64,000 nt of DNA. Origin: Desulfonauticus submarinus (lineage in GTDB: Bacteria > Desulfobacterota > Desulfovibrionia > Desulfovibrionales > Desulfonatronovibrionaceae). How positions within the stretch are numbered: position 1 is the stretch's first letter; each line of letters begins with the position of its first letter. Position numbers and translations under genes: made by a program. The DNA is taken from assembly GCF_900104045.1 (NCBI RefSeq), contig NZ_FNIN01000003.1, positions 124,001-188,000 on the forward strand. Direction: 5' to 3'. Of the stretch, positions 8,586-17,606 are shown piece by piece. The notes beneath the pieces are model-generated. The model saw only the letters and a list, made by a program, of their open reading frames with translations, searched no databases and had not been told where the DNA came from.

Positions 8586-9281
8586 ATGACAAAATACAAA
8601 TCTCTTTTTAAAATACTAAACTACTCTTTTAAAAATAAAGACTTACTCATTCAGGCACTTACTCATACTTCATATGCTAATGAAACAGGAACTAAAGACA
8701 ATGAGCGACTAGAATTTTTAGGAGATGCTGTTCTAGAACTTGCTATATCCGATATACTCTACAGTCAATTTCCTCAAGCAGAAGAAGGTAAATTAACTAA
8801 AGCTAGAGCATGCTTAGTTAATGAAACAAGCTTAGCTAACCTTGCAAGAAAATTAGAATTAGGAAAATTTATACTTCTTGGAAAAGGAGAAGAACTCCAG
8901 GGAGGACGAGAAAGAAACAGCATACTTGCTGATACTTTTGAGGCAATCTTAGGAGCTATTTATCTAGATAGCAAAAATTTTTCTCAAATTAAAAAGATTA
9001 TCTCTAAACTTTTTTTCCCCTTATTACCCAAAAAAATAAATACTCTCACAGAAAAAAAAGACTATAAAACGCAACTCCAAGAATATACCCAAGAAAAATT
9101 TGGAGATAGACCAATTTATACTCTTATAGAAAGTAGTGGGCCTGACCATGCTAAAATATTTAAAGTCAAAGTTATTCTTCCAAACCCCCAAAAAACAGAA
9201 GTATTTGCTGAAGAGCAAAGCATAAAAAAAGCTGAACAACTAGCTGCTAAAAAAGCCCTTCAACTATTTAGACAGAAATAA
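8586..9281 (+). CDS. rnc: Ribonuclease III
   Basis: Cleaves double-stranded RNA in rRNA and mRNA processing. The catalytic signature NERLEFLGDAVLELAI is at about residues 39-54. The second acidic cluster, ADTFEAILGAIYLD, is at about residue 115. A C-terminal double-stranded RNA binding domain (about residues 160-230) ends in AEQLAAKKAL. Length of 231 residues is typical. It is transcribed alone, faces the converging flagellin gene, and is closed by the strong hairpin at 9288-9320. It is not next to era or lepB, its common neighbours elsewhere. Confidence 0.96.
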   Translation: MTKYKSLFKILNYSFKNKDLLIQALTHTSYANETGTKDNERLEFLGDAVLELAISDILYSQFPQAEEGKLTKARACLVNETSLANLARKLELGKFILLGKGEELQGGRERNSILADTFEAILGAIYLDSKNFSQIKKIISKLFFPLLPKKINTLTEKKDYKTQLQEYTQEKFGDRPIYTLIESSGPDHAKIFKVKVILPNPQKTEVFAEEQSIKKAEQLAAKKALQLFRQK

Positions 9282-9287
9282 TTTCAT

Positions 9288-9320
9288 AGGAGCCTGCTTA
9301 CAAGCAGGCTCCTTATTATT
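9288..9320. terminator. Bidirectional terminator between rnc and flagellin
   Basis: GGAGCCTGCTT pairs with AAGCAGGCTCC (9289-9312) around a tiny loop: an 11-pair GC-rich stem. T-rich sequence follows on the plus strand (CCTTATTATTT). A-rich sequence before it gives T-rich sequence for the minus strand. It sits between the converging rnc and flagellin genes. Confidence 0.85.
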
Positions 9321-9344
9321 TCGTGTCTTTGGTCAAAAAATTGA

Positions 9345-10283
9345 CTACATTCCGCCACCAATGAGTTGCATAGCCATTCTAGGCAAACTGTTTGCTTGAG
9401 CCAACATAGCTACAGCAGATTGGGTCAAGATTTGATTTCGAACGAAATTAGTCATTTCTGTAGCTACATCTACATCTGAAATACGAGATTCAGCAGCTTG
9501 TAAATTTTCTGCCTGAATACTTAAATTAGTAATTGTATTTTGTAATCTGTTTTGCAACGCACCAAGAGCTGCTCTAATTTTATCCTTAGACACTATTGCT
9601 GCGTTAATAGCATCTAAAGCCTTTTGAGCTTCTTCTTGAGTAGAAATAGAATACCCACCTATATAATTAGAGGCATTTATATCTGCATTGTTCCCTAATC
9701 CAAAAGCAGAAGCAGTTGCTGCTCCAATAGCAATATAATAATAATCCTCGGCAGAATCATTACCTGTGCCAAAATGAATTTTTAAAGAACCTGTAGGATT
9801 TAAAACAGAACCATTATGGTCTAAACCCCACTCAGCAGGGTTCGTTCTAGCAGAAGACAAGTTACCATTTAAAAGATAAATACCATTAAAATCTGTAGCA
9901 TTGGCAATTCTAGTAATTTCTGAAGCCATTGCTTGATACTCAGAGTCAATAATCAGACGCTGATCTGAAGTATAAGTTCCTGTAGCTGCTTGCTCTGCTA
10001 ATTCCTTCATTCTAATTAACTTTTCATCAATAACCTGTAATGCTCCATCCGCAGTTTGAATGAGAGAGATTGCATCATTGGCATTTCTAATGCCCTGATT
10101 TATAGAGGCAATATCTGCCCTCATAAGCTCCCTAATTGCTAAACCTGCAGCATCATCTGCTGCCGTACCCACTCGAAGACCTGAAGAAAGCCTTCGCGTG
10201 GAAGTACTTAATCTGCTATAAGCAGCTGACAAATTTCTTGCCGCATTCATAGCCATCATGTTGTGGTTAATGACCAAAGACAT
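9345..10283 (-). CDS. fliC: Flagellin
   Basis: Filament subunit exported by the flagellar type III system. At 312 residues it has both conserved helical ends. The N-terminal D0/D1 region starts SLVINHNMMAMNAARNL and includes SSGLRVGTAADDAAGLAI. The C-terminal region contains AESRISDVDVATEMTNFVR and ends in a hydrophobic helix. The middle (about residues 140-230) is short, so the outer variable domains are reduced. A GGAGG ribosome site is 6 bases from the ATG, and a sigma-54-like promoter lies 35 bases upstream. It is divergent from flaG, and only one flagellin gene is in view. Confidence 0.97.
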   Translation of the reverse strand: MSLVINHNMMAMNAARNLSAAYSRLSTSTRRLSSGLRVGTAADDAAGLAIRELMRADIASINQGIRNANDAISLIQTADGALQVIDEKLIRMKELAEQAATGTYTSDQRLIIDSEYQAMASEITRIANATDFNGIYLLNGNLSSARTNPAEWGLDHNGSVLNPTGSLKIHFGTGNDSAEDYYYIAIGAATASAFGLGNNADINASNYIGGYSISTQEEAQKALDAINAAIVSKDKIRAALGALQNRLQNTITNLSIQAENLQAAESRISDVDVATEMTNFVRNQILTQSAVAMLAQANSLPRMAMQLIGGGM

Positions 10284-10317
10284 TTTTTCCTCCTTTAAGT
10301 TTATTTATAAAAAAACA

Positions 10318-10333
10318 TTCAAAATTAATACCA
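10318..10333 (-). promoter_or_regulatory. Sigma-54-like promoter for flagellin
   Basis: The reverse strand reads TGGTATTAATTTTGAA, which matches TGGYAY-N5-TTGCA with the correct 10-base gap between GG and the -12 G. One key base differs (A for C at -11). The predicted RNA start is about 24 bases before the ATG, leaving room for the ribosome site. Sigma-54 control of flagellins is common in polar flagellates, but this site is only a match by eye. Confidence 0.5.
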
Positions 10334-10343
10334 AAAACATTTC

Positions 10344-10370
10344 TAAAGTTTTTTCTTCTATGGTCGATTT
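10344..10370 (+). promoter_or_regulatory. Sigma-28 (FliA)-type promoter for flaG
   Basis: TAAAGTTT (10344-10351), then exactly 11 bases, then GTCGATTT (10363-10370). The consensus is TAAAGTTT-N11-GCCGATAA, so the -35 element is perfect and the -10 element has 5 of 8 bases. The transcript would begin close to the ribosome site AAAGGAGG at 10377-10384, giving a very short leader, which weakens the call. Confidence 0.5.
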
Positions 10371-10392
10371 AGAAAGAAAGGAGGATAAGGTT

Positions 10393-10737
10393 ATGCAACT
10401 TGAAAAAATCTTTAGCGACGACCAGACCTATTTTCTTCCAAAATATATAAAACAATCTGAATCAACAACTATATCTTCAGCGAACCTAACAACAAAAAAA
10501 ACTAGAGCAATGTCTAATAAAAAAATAAAGGACACTGCTCTACTTCTAAATAATTATTTAAAATCTCAAGGAGTTAAACTAAAGTTAGAAGTAAAAAACG
10601 AAAATAAGCTATTACAAGTCAATTTAATAGATACAAAAACCAATAAAGTAATCCAATCTATCCCGCCTGATACGATTCTAAAAATCGCAAAGCATCTAGA
10701 AAAATTAATAGGCGTATTTATTGATAAAAACTTTTAA
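10393..10737 (+). CDS. flaG: FlaG family flagellar protein
   Basis: FlaG proteins influence flagellar filament length; the molecular mechanism is poorly known. I start the gene at the ATG at 10393, giving 114 residues, because AAAGGAGG is placed 8 bases before it. A longer frame upstream would overlap the flagellin start and promoters. The conserved C-terminal part is clear: LKLEVKNENKLLQVNLIDTK and then VIQSIPPDTILKI. The N-terminal 40 residues are low-complexity and polar, as usual. It diverges from the flagellin gene with a FliA-like promoter between them. Confidence 0.88.
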   Translation: MQLEKIFSDDQTYFLPKYIKQSESTTISSANLTTKKTRAMSNKKIKDTALLLNNYLKSQGVKLKLEVKNENKLLQVNLIDTKTNKVIQSIPPDTILKIAKHLEKLIGVFIDKNF

Positions 10738-10774
10738 TTAAGAGGAGGGAATTTTAAACTTACCTCCTCTTAAT
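10737..10774. terminator. Hairpin between the ends of flaG and flgE
   Basis: ATTAAGAGGAGG (to 10748) pairs with CCTCCTCTTAAT (10763-10774), a 12-pair stem lying between two converging genes. The flanks are A/T rich but lack a long uninterrupted U-run on either strand, so it may be a weak bidirectional terminator or an mRNA 3'-end stabiliser. Confidence 0.55.
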
Positions 10775-10788
10775 CTAAATCTAAAAAA

Positions 10789-12447
10789 TTATCGCTTTAT
10801 CTGAATTAAAACACTTAGCATTCCATCTGTAGTAGTAATAGTCTTACTATTAGCCTGAAATCCTTTTTCAATAGTAATCATTTTTACAAACTCAGTAGCT
10901 AAATCAACATTAGACTGTTCCAAAGAATTAGAAGCAATAGTTCCTTTTCCTCCTGTTCCTGCTAACCCAGTAAGAGGAGGACCAGAAGAACGTGTTTCAG
11001 CAAATAAATTTCCTCCTTCTCTTCTAAGCCCATATTTATTATTAAAATCTGCCAAAGTTAGAGCATATAGCTGTAATATTTGTCCATTAGAATATCTTCC
11101 TGTAATAACACCATCTCTATCAACTGTTATGTTTTGTAAAAAACCAGCAGTATAACCATCTTGAGATTGGTAAATAGTAGTAGAACCTGTGCTGTAATTT
11201 GTAATCGCAAGGGCACTTCTTTCTGGGTCTTGGAATACGTTTAAATTATTTAAATTGGTTCCAATCAGGCTGGCATTATCTGTAGCATCGGCTGTTCCGC
11301 CTGCTGTGTCCCATCCAGCTTCTGATCCAGCTGGAGTCTCTGTTAAATCTCTGTTTCTCAATCCAAAATTCAGTTCAATGTTAGTAGCATCTGTGGAAGA
11401 AGTATAATCTGCATTAGTATTTCCTAAAAAATTAGCAGTGAATAAAGGATAGCCATTTTGAGAAAAATCAGCAGGCGTCCACTCGCTTAAATTTGAAGGA
11501 TCATCTCCTGCTGCTACATTGCTTAAAGTAAAAGCACTCAGGTTTTCGATTTCACCAGCAGAGTTAAAAGTAAGAGAACCAATCATCAATACTCCCTTTT
11601 TGGTGGTATTAGCAGCTCCACTCCAAAAAGTCCTATTATCTTCATCAGGATTTACAGTAACCATATATTCCCAATATCTCCTACCACCCGTATTAGAAAT
11701 ATCATCACTAACAGGATCAAAATATACAGTTAAATTATGAGAAGTTCCATTTTCATCATAAACTTTAATAGTACTCTGATAGGCATATTGAGCATCTCCA
11801 AGAGGAGTATCTTGAGAAGCATCCCAATTATTAAACATAGCAAAAAAAGGATTTGTAGCGTCTGTGGCATGATCTTCGCTTCTAGAATCAAGGTTTACCA
11901 CCATATCAACTCTTGAAGTAGCTTCTGGAGGGGATTGAAAGTTCTCTAAACGAATATCTGTAGGAGTTCCAACAGTTCTTACTCCTGTAGATTGATCAGC
12001 TGTGGTGGCAGATCCACTTGCTGGAGCAGAGCTATCTTCTTGTTGCACTTGCCATCCTTGCACTACATATCCATGGGGATCTACCAAATATCCCTCTTGA
12101 TCAAACCGAAAGTTTCCAGCCCTTGTATAATACTCAATTTCTTCTCCTTTAGGAGAAACAATAAAAAAACCATTTCCTCCTATAGCCAAATCAGTGGATT
12201 CAGTAGTTGTTTCTAATGAACCTTGAGTAAAATCACCATATACTGCCCCAACAGCTACTCCTCTTCCCACTTGTCCTACTCCATTGGCTACGGTGATTTC
12301 CTGACTAAGTGCATCTTCAAAATGCATTCTAGAAGCCTTAAAGCCTACAGTACTTACATTGGCTATATTATTGCCAACTACACTCATACCTTCGCCATGG
12401 ACTTTAAGTCCACTGGTACCTGAATATAAAGCTGCAGTAAGTCCCAT
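10789..12447 (-). CDS. flgE: Flagellar hook protein FlgE
   Basis: Builds the curved hook between rod and filament, exported by the flagellar type III apparatus. The 552-residue product has the rod/hook N-terminal motif VVGNNIANVSTVGFKASR at about residue 24. The matching C-terminal helix starts SNVDLATEFVKMI. The interior is rich in Asp, Asn, Ser and Thr, as expected for exposed hook domains, and is larger than the roughly 400 residues of enterobacterial FlgE. GGGAGGAGG precedes the ATG. It is the last gene of fliK-flgD-flgE. Confidence 0.96.
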   Translation of the reverse strand: MGLTAALYSGTSGLKVHGEGMSVVGNNIANVSTVGFKASRMHFEDALSQEITVANGVGQVGRGVAVGAVYGDFTQGSLETTTESTDLAIGGNGFFIVSPKGEEIEYYTRAGNFRFDQEGYLVDPHGYVVQGWQVQQEDSSAPASGSATTADQSTGVRTVGTPTDIRLENFQSPPEATSRVDMVVNLDSRSEDHATDATNPFFAMFNNWDASQDTPLGDAQYAYQSTIKVYDENGTSHNLTVYFDPVSDDISNTGGRRYWEYMVTVNPDEDNRTFWSGAANTTKKGVLMIGSLTFNSAGEIENLSAFTLSNVAAGDDPSNLSEWTPADFSQNGYPLFTANFLGNTNADYTSSTDATNIELNFGLRNRDLTETPAGSEAGWDTAGGTADATDNASLIGTNLNNLNVFQDPERSALAITNYSTGSTTIYQSQDGYTAGFLQNITVDRDGVITGRYSNGQILQLYALTLADFNNKYGLRREGGNLFAETRSSGPPLTGLAGTGGKGTIASNSLEQSNVDLATEFVKMITIEKGFQANSKTITTTDGMLSVLIQIKR

Positions 12448-12470
12448 ATTACCTCCTCCCGACCAAAATT

Positions 12471-13160
12471 TTAATGATCGGAGTTTACAACCTCTTTTAT
12501 ATTATTAAAGTTTACAACCCTTCCATCCTCCAACCTTAAAACAGTGCCAGTAGTGGTATTTTGCACTCCAGCAACTTTTCCACTAACTTGAGTATCTACT
12601 AATACAGGCTGTCCGTGAATACCCTCAGCAGCAAAAGTCACCTTATATACTCCATTAGGTGCATCCTTACCTGTAAAATCTTTTCCATCCCAATGAAATT
12701 CATAATCTCCTGCTTGCCTTGCCCCTAAATTTGTAGAATAAATAATATTACCGAATTGATCGAAAACATTTACATACATATTTTTAGCTACATCATTTAA
12801 GGAATAATAAACAGTAGAAACTTTATCATCTTCTTTACTTAAACTATCCCCTTTAGCAGTAACTTCTTTTCCTATAAAACCAACTGCGCCTAACATTTGA
12901 GAAGTATTATTTGATTGGACCAATTTATTTATCCCTTCAGAAATGTTATTCATTTGCTCTAAACTTGAAAATTGTGCTAACTGGGCAATAAATTCTTTAT
13001 CATCCATAGGATTTAATGGATCTTGATGCTCTAACTGAGTAACCAGGAGCTTTAAAAAATCATCTTTACCTAAAACTTTTTGTTCTCCTGTAGCCTTATA
13101 ACCACTAGCTTCCATTTCTCGTTCATACGCTCCAATTAAACCGTTAACTGTTCTATCCAT
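12471..13160 (-). CDS. flgD: Flagellar hook cap/scaffold protein FlgD
   Basis: Caps the growing hook so that FlgE can polymerise, then is discarded. The N-terminal export and assembly signature [20 protein letters not shown] is at about residues 28-47. The middle FlgD Ig-like domain includes [20 protein letters not shown], typical of the family. At 229 residues the length is normal. AAAAGGAG is placed 10 bases before the ATG. It sits between fliK and flgE with short gaps, one operon. Confidence 0.96.
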   Translation of the reverse strand: MDRTVNGLIGAYEREMEASGYKATGEQKVLGKDDFLKLLVTQLEHQDPLNPMDDKEFIAQLAQFSSLEQMNNISEGINKLVQSNNTSQMLGAVGFIGKEVTAKGDSLSKEDDKVSTVYYSLNDVAKNMYVNVFDQFGNIIYSTNLGARQAGDYEFHWDGKDFTGKDAPNGVYKVTFAAEGIHGQPVLVDTQVSGKVAGVQNTTTGTVLRLEDGRVVNFNNIKEVVNSDH

Positions 13161-13177
13161 CCTACCTACTCCTTTTA

Positions 13178-14788
13178 TTAGGCAAAAAGGCTAATTCCTT
13201 TAGTGGAAAAAATTTCCTCTTCTTCTCTATATAGCACATCATTTGCCAAATTTTCCCTGGTAAAATAATTTTGTCTTGCTAAGAAAATCCTCTGTTTAAA
13301 AAGCTCTCTTTTCATAGACTGATGATTTTCCCCATTTTGAGCAAATGAGAACTGATTACTTTCTTGTAAATTAGCCTTTACTTCTAACTTTTGAACCTTA
13401 AAACCTTGTTGTTCTAAATGAGCTTTTAATTGATGAATATGTTGATTTAAAATATTTCCTGTTTCTTCATGAGAAGTTTTTAAAAGCAGACTCACTTCAT
13501 TTTTATTTACTTGTAAAATCAAACCTACTTGCCCTAAATCTGGAGGATCTAACTTTAAAATAATTCTAGCATTACCTTTAGAAATATTTTGTAAAATCCC
13601 ACTTTCTACTTGGCTCCAAATATGACGCGATAATTTAGAAAAATTTTGTCCTTGCTTTATTTCTATTTTTTTATCTAAACCTTTATTATTAATACCTAAT
13701 ATGTCCAACTTCTCCTGAATCTTTTTTTGAAAATTCTTCTCGCCAGTTTTCTTTAATTTTAAATTTTTAGTATGAGACTGTGTATGACGATAATCTATTA
13801 ACTCCTTTCCATCTTCTATTTCTGTAGATTTCAAATGAACTTTAGAATCTAAAGTCTGTTCTTGAAAAATCTTAATTTTACTTTTTTTAGATTGGCTATC
13901 TTTAGCAGACAGCAATATTTTTATTTCTTTATCTTCTTTTTTGGCATTTATATATTTATCTTTATTTCTCATCTTAACAGATGAACTTTCTAGTTCATCT
14001 TTTTTTAAAACAGAAAATATTCTTTTTAAAATTAATATTTTATTATCATCTACATTTTTTAATGTAATTTTTGAAAAATCTAATTTCTTTTGAGCTAAAG
14101 AATAAAAAGTTAAAATAAAATTTTTAAATCCGCTCTGATCTAAAGTACCATGAAATGGTTTAAGTTGAATATGTAAAGAATTTTTTATTCCTAATAAAGA
14201 AGAAAATGCTTTTAATTCAGCATAAGATAATTTAAATTCATGATTCTTAGGTAGTTTCTCTATCCTTTTAAACACATCCTTCACAAATCTTTTTATTTTA
14301 CCTTTAGACAAAAGCAAAAACATCTTTTTACTTTCATCATCTGAAAAACCTATTTTTTGCAAAAATCCCAAAATAACTTCTTTATCTAAACGATCTACTT
14401 TAGATAAATTTAAAGAAATCTTAATATCTAAACAATGAAGCAACTTTGCCCAAGTTAACTCTCCCTTTTTTACTTTTTCTTCTAACAAAGATAGCTTTTC
14501 TTTAGACACCCCATAAGAGGCTAACTCTTCTCTTATCTGGGAAAAATCTTCCTCTTTTATAATTTGAGAAAATTTTTCACAGTTCTCTGCCAACGTAGAG
14601 ATTTGTTGTGTTCTAGGGGTATTTTGTAGTTGTCCTTTATCCTGTAAGTGACTTTCAAAAAATGTTGTTTTCCCTTGTTCTTCCTGAAAAAGAAGAGAAA
14701 AATTTTTTTCTTGATCGGCTTCCAGTATATCTTTACCTTCAAACCACACAGCTTGGTTAGATTGTTGTAAAAGAGGAAAAATTTGCAT
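13178..14788 (-). CDS. fliK: Flagellar hook-length control protein FliK
   Basis: FliK measures hook length and switches export specificity. I choose the ATG at 14788 (536 residues, MQIFPLLQ) because AAAAGGAG lies 7 bases upstream. A longer open frame to 14932 runs antisense inside dusB and has no ribosome site. The Flg_hook domain is near the C-terminus: [16 protein letters not shown] followed by [14 protein letters not shown]. The long middle is low-complexity, rich in Lys, Ser and Glu, as usual for the ruler part. It is the first gene of fliK-flgD-flgE. Its start codon overlaps the divergent dusB start, so its promoter must lie inside dusB. Confidence 0.9.
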   Translation of the reverse strand: MQIFPLLQQSNQAVWFEGKDILEADQEKNFSLLFQEEQGKTTFFESHLQDKGQLQNTPRTQQISTLAENCEKFSQIIKEEDFSQIREELASYGVSKEKLSLLEEKVKKGELTWAKLLHCLDIKISLNLSKVDRLDKEVILGFLQKIGFSDDESKKMFLLLSKGKIKRFVKDVFKRIEKLPKNHEFKLSYAELKAFSSLLGIKNSLHIQLKPFHGTLDQSGFKNFILTFYSLAQKKLDFSKITLKNVDDNKILILKRIFSVLKKDELESSSVKMRNKDKYINAKKEDKEIKILLSAKDSQSKKSKIKIFQEQTLDSKVHLKSTEIEDGKELIDYRHTQSHTKNLKLKKTGEKNFQKKIQEKLDILGINNKGLDKKIEIKQGQNFSKLSRHIWSQVESGILQNISKGNARIILKLDPPDLGQVGLILQVNKNEVSLLLKTSHEETGNILNQHIHQLKAHLEQQGFKVQKLEVKANLQESNQFSFAQNGENHQSMKRELFKQRIFLARQNYFTRENLANDVLYREEEEIFSTKGISLFA

Positions 14789-14803
14789 GGCTTCACTCCT
14801 TTT
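14771..14803. promoter_or_regulatory. Interlocked ribosome sites and start codons of fliK and dusB
   Basis: The tetranucleotide CATG at 14786-14789 gives the ATG of dusB on the plus strand and the ATG of fliK on the minus strand. The dusB site AAGAGG is at 14771-14776, inside fliK. The fliK site AAAAGGAG (reverse of 14796-14803) is inside dusB. Each leader therefore lies in the other gene's coding sequence. Confidence 0.75.
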
Positions 14804-15779
14804 CTCTAAGTTCAAACAAAAACCATTCCTAATACTTTCCCCTATGGTTGGATTAACACACCTCGCTTTAAGAAAAATCATTAGAGAGTTTGGGGGCTGC
14901 GCTTTACTTTCTATGGAAATGTGCAGTGCCAAGGCATTACCTTATGAAAATAGGGCAACTTCTCCTTATTTTAAATTCTTTGAAGAAGAAAAATATCAGT
15001 TAATATGCCAAATTATAGGAAATAATCCTAAAAAAATGGCTGATGCAGCTAAAAGAATAGAGCAGGAAGGATTATTTGGGATAGATCTCAATTTTGGTTG
15101 TTCTGTATCTCATATTTATAAACAACAAGCAGGCGCTTATCTTTTAGAAAATGTTTCTCTTGCCTCTCAAATAATAGAAGCTGTAAAAAAGGCGGTATCT
15201 ATTCCTGTTAGTATTAAGTTTAGGCTGCCTACTCAATGTACAGAAAAAAAACTTATTCTTTTAGCTAAAATGTTTGAACAAAGTGGAGCAGATTTTTTAA
15301 TTTTTCATCCCAGAATATATCCAGATAGAAGAAACCGCCCCCCTAGATGGGAATATATTTCGGTAGTAAAGCAAAGTGTATCTATCCCTGTTCTTGGCAA
15401 TGGCAATGTGTTTAGCATAGAAGATGTAAAGAAAATGTTTCAGCAAACAGGTTGTGATGGAGTAGCTCTGGGTCGCATTGCAGCTGCTAGACCATTTATT
15501 TTTGCTCAAATCACTCAAGGATTTCAGCCAACAATCCAAACTTATTATTACATAGCCAGAAAAATGTGCTTGTATCTTTTCGAGTTTTACGAACCAACTA
15601 GAGCTCTTCGCTTATTTAAAAAATGGTTGCCATATTTTGGATCTAATTTTGATTTTGGACTAGAACTTATCTCTATCTTATCTAAGGCAAAAGATAAAAA
15701 CGAGATACTCTCTAAATTAAATAAAATACACAACTTAAAAATTCTAAATAGACCAAATTTAATTTTAATTGGACAATAA
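14787..15779 (+). CDS. dusB: tRNA-dihydrouridine synthase (Dus/DusB family)
   Basis: FMN enzyme that reduces uridines in tRNA D-loops. The 330-residue product starts LILSPMVGLTHLALR, the usual FMN-binding N-terminus. It contains DLNFGCSVSHIYKQQAGAYL with the catalytic cysteine and lysine region at about residues 98-118. IPVLGNGNVFSIEDV and DGVALGRIAAARPFIF are phosphate-binding loops of the TIM barrel. The canonical NMGCP reads NFGCS here. The ATG at 14787 overlaps the fliK start. The downstream gene is about 120 bases away, so dusB is probably transcribed alone. Confidence 0.9.
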   Translation: MASLLFSKFKQKPFLILSPMVGLTHLALRKIIREFGGCALLSMEMCSAKALPYENRATSPYFKFFEEEKYQLICQIIGNNPKKMADAAKRIEQEGLFGIDLNFGCSVSHIYKQQAGAYLLENVSLASQIIEAVKKAVSIPVSIKFRLPTQCTEKKLILLAKMFEQSGADFLIFHPRIYPDRRNRPPRWEYISVVKQSVSIPVLGNGNVFSIEDVKKMFQQTGCDGVALGRIAAARPFIFAQITQGFQPTIQTYYYIARKMCLYLFEFYEPTRALRLFKKWLPYFGSNFDFGLELISILSKAKDKNEILSKLNKIHNLKILNRPNLILIGQ

Positions 15780-15902
15780 CTTTTAAATAAAAAAACTTGA
15801 AAAAAAATAAAGTATAGAGCAAAATTCAATCAACTATAACTACATTAAACATTAAAAAATAAATTAAAAAATAAATTTAAATTCCTAATAAGGAGTATAT
15901 AA

Positions 15903-17606
15903 ATGCAAAAAGTAGTAATAATTGGAGGAGTAGCTTTAGGACCAAAAGCAGCTTGCAGATTTAAAAGATTAGAACCAGAAAGCGAAGTTACAATCTTAGA
16001 GCAAGGAGAGTTTATATCCTATGGAGGATGTGGAATACCTTTTTATATTTCAGGAGAAGTAAGTGATCATTTGGAACTCCAAAGTACCTCTTTTCATGTA
16101 GTAAGAGATGTTAGTTTTTTTAAAGAGGCTAAGGATGTAAATGTACTAACTAAAATCAAAGCTCTTAAGATAGATAGAGAAAACAAAAGAGTAAAAGCTC
16201 TTAATTTAAAAACCAATAAAGAAATTTCCTTTGAATACGATAAACTAGTACTTGCCACAGGAAGCAAACCTAGGAGATTAGGGCTAAAAGGAGAAAATTT
16301 AAACAATGTATTTTATGTTAAAGGTCTTGAAGATGCTATTTTAATTCGCCAAAACATAACAAAAGGAGTAAATAAGGCTGTTGTCATAGGAGCTGGCTTT
16401 ATTGGTTTAGAAATAGCAGAAGCCCTTACAGACTTATGGGGGATAGAAACCAGTATAATAGAATGTCAAAACCAAATCCTACCAGGATTTTTAAGCCCTG
16501 AGCTTGCCCAAGTAGCTTCTCATCACCTTAAAGAGCAAGGTGTTAACTTATACACTCAAGAACAAGTCAAAGAAATAAGGGGTAATCAACAAGTAGAAAA
16601 AGTTATTACAAACAAAAGAGAGCTAGAAGCAGATATAGTTATTGTAGCGCCTGGGGTTGTGCCTAATTCAGAACTTGCCCAACAAGCAGGATTGGAAACA
16701 ACCGCTTGGGGAGGAATAATTGTAAATGAATTTTTACAAACATCAGACCCAAATATCTATGCAGGAGGAGATGTTATTGCTTTAAAAAACCTTATAACAG
16801 GAGAGTATGGATACTTTCCTCTTGGATCTTTGGCAAACAGACAAGGAAGAATTATTGGAAGCAATTTAGCAGGTGAAAGAAAAAAATTTAAAGGCGCAGT
16901 AGGTTCTTTTATCCTCAAATTATTTGATTTAGCCATTGCAGGAAGTGGCATTACCCTAAATAAGGCCATAGCATTAGGCAAAAAAGCCAAAAGTGGAATA
17001 GCTATTCAATTTGACAAGGCCCATTTTTATCCAGAAAAAGACCTCACTCTATTAGAGTTAGTAGTAGATGAGCCCAGCAAAAAAATATTAGGTATTCAAG
17101 GAATAAGTTCTAATGGCGATAGCTTAAAGGCAAGAATTGATGCGGTTGCTTCTATTTTATCTTTTGGTCCTACCTTAGAGGATATCAGCAACCTAGAAAT
17201 ATGCTATTCTCCACCTTTTGCAGCTGCTATGGACATCATTAATGTTATAGCAAATGTAACAGAAAACATAGTGGAACAAAAAAATATTGGGGCATTGCCC
17301 AAGGAATTTTTTGATTTTGTTAAAGTCGCTCTTACTTCTAAAGATAAAATTGTTCTTGATTGTAGAGGACAAGATAATGCCAAAGAATGGCTAAAAAAAT
17401 ATCCCCAAATTTGGCTAAACATCCCAACAGAAGAGCTGAGAAAACGAATCCACGAAGTGCCAAAAGATAAAGAAATTATGTTAGTGTGCAATACAGGTGC
17501 TCGCTCTTATGAAGCACAACTTATCCTGAGACAAAATAACATTACCAACACTAAAAATGTAATCGCAGGGATGGGATTTTTAACAAGATATGGTCTTAAA
17601 ATTTAA
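15903..17606 (+). CDS. FAD-dependent CoA-disulfide reductase-like protein with C-terminal rhodanese domain
   Basis: Pyridine-nucleotide disulfide oxidoreductase of the CoA-disulfide reductase/NADH oxidase family. Members reduce CoA disulfides, persulfides, polysulfide or oxygen. The 567 residues have an N-terminal FAD loop (IIGGVALGPKAA), then SYGGCGIPFYI with the single redox cysteine Cys43. An NAD-binding core (VIGAGFIGLEIAEAL) follows at about residue 160, then a dimer domain. A rhodanese domain ends the protein, with active-site loop CNTGARS (Cys529). The family term CoADR-RHD fits. In an anaerobe, sulfur or polysulfide reduction and redox defence are plausible, but the substrate is inference. 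GGAGTATATAA precedes the ATG. The stop overlaps the next, converging gene by 4 bases. Confidence 0.88.
   Translation: MQKVVIIGGVALGPKAACRFKRLEPESEVTILEQGEFISYGGCGIPFYISGEVSDHLELQSTSFHVVRDVSFFKEAKDVNVLTKIKALKIDRENKRVKALNLKTNKEISFEYDKLVLATGSKPRRLGLKGENLNNVFYVKGLEDAILIRQNITKGVNKAVVIGAGFIGLEIAEALTDLWGIETSIIECQNQILPGFLSPELAQVASHHLKEQGVNLYTQEQVKEIRGNQQVEKVITNKRELEADIVIVAPGVVPNSELAQQAGLETTAWGGIIVNEFLQTSDPNIYAGGDVIALKNLITGEYGYFPLGSLANRQGRIIGSNLAGERKKFKGAVGSFILKLFDLAIAGSGITLNKAIALGKKAKSGIAIQFDKAHFYPEKDLTLLELVVDEPSKKILGIQGISSNGDSLKARIDAVASILSFGPTLEDISNLEICYSPPFAAAMDIINVIANVTENIVEQKNIGALPKEFFDFVKVALTSKDKIVLDCRGQDNAKEWLKKYPQIWLNIPTEELRKRIHEVPKDKEIMLVCNTGARSYEAQLILRQNNITNTKNVIAGMGFLTRYGLKI

Noticed and set aside
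10258-10392. Longer FlaG start within the flagellin start region
   Set aside because: It overlaps the flagellin start and both promoter-like sites, while the ATG at 10393 follows AAAGGAGG.
14789-14900. Sigma-54 promoter for fliK inside dusB
   Set aside because: TGGTTTTTGTTTGAA looks similar, but the gap between GG and the -12 G is 9 bases, not 10, which is normally not tolerated.
14789-14932. Longer FliK start, with 48 more residues
   Set aside because: It runs inside dusB on the opposite strand and has no ribosome site, while the ATG at 14788 has AAAAGGAG at good distance.
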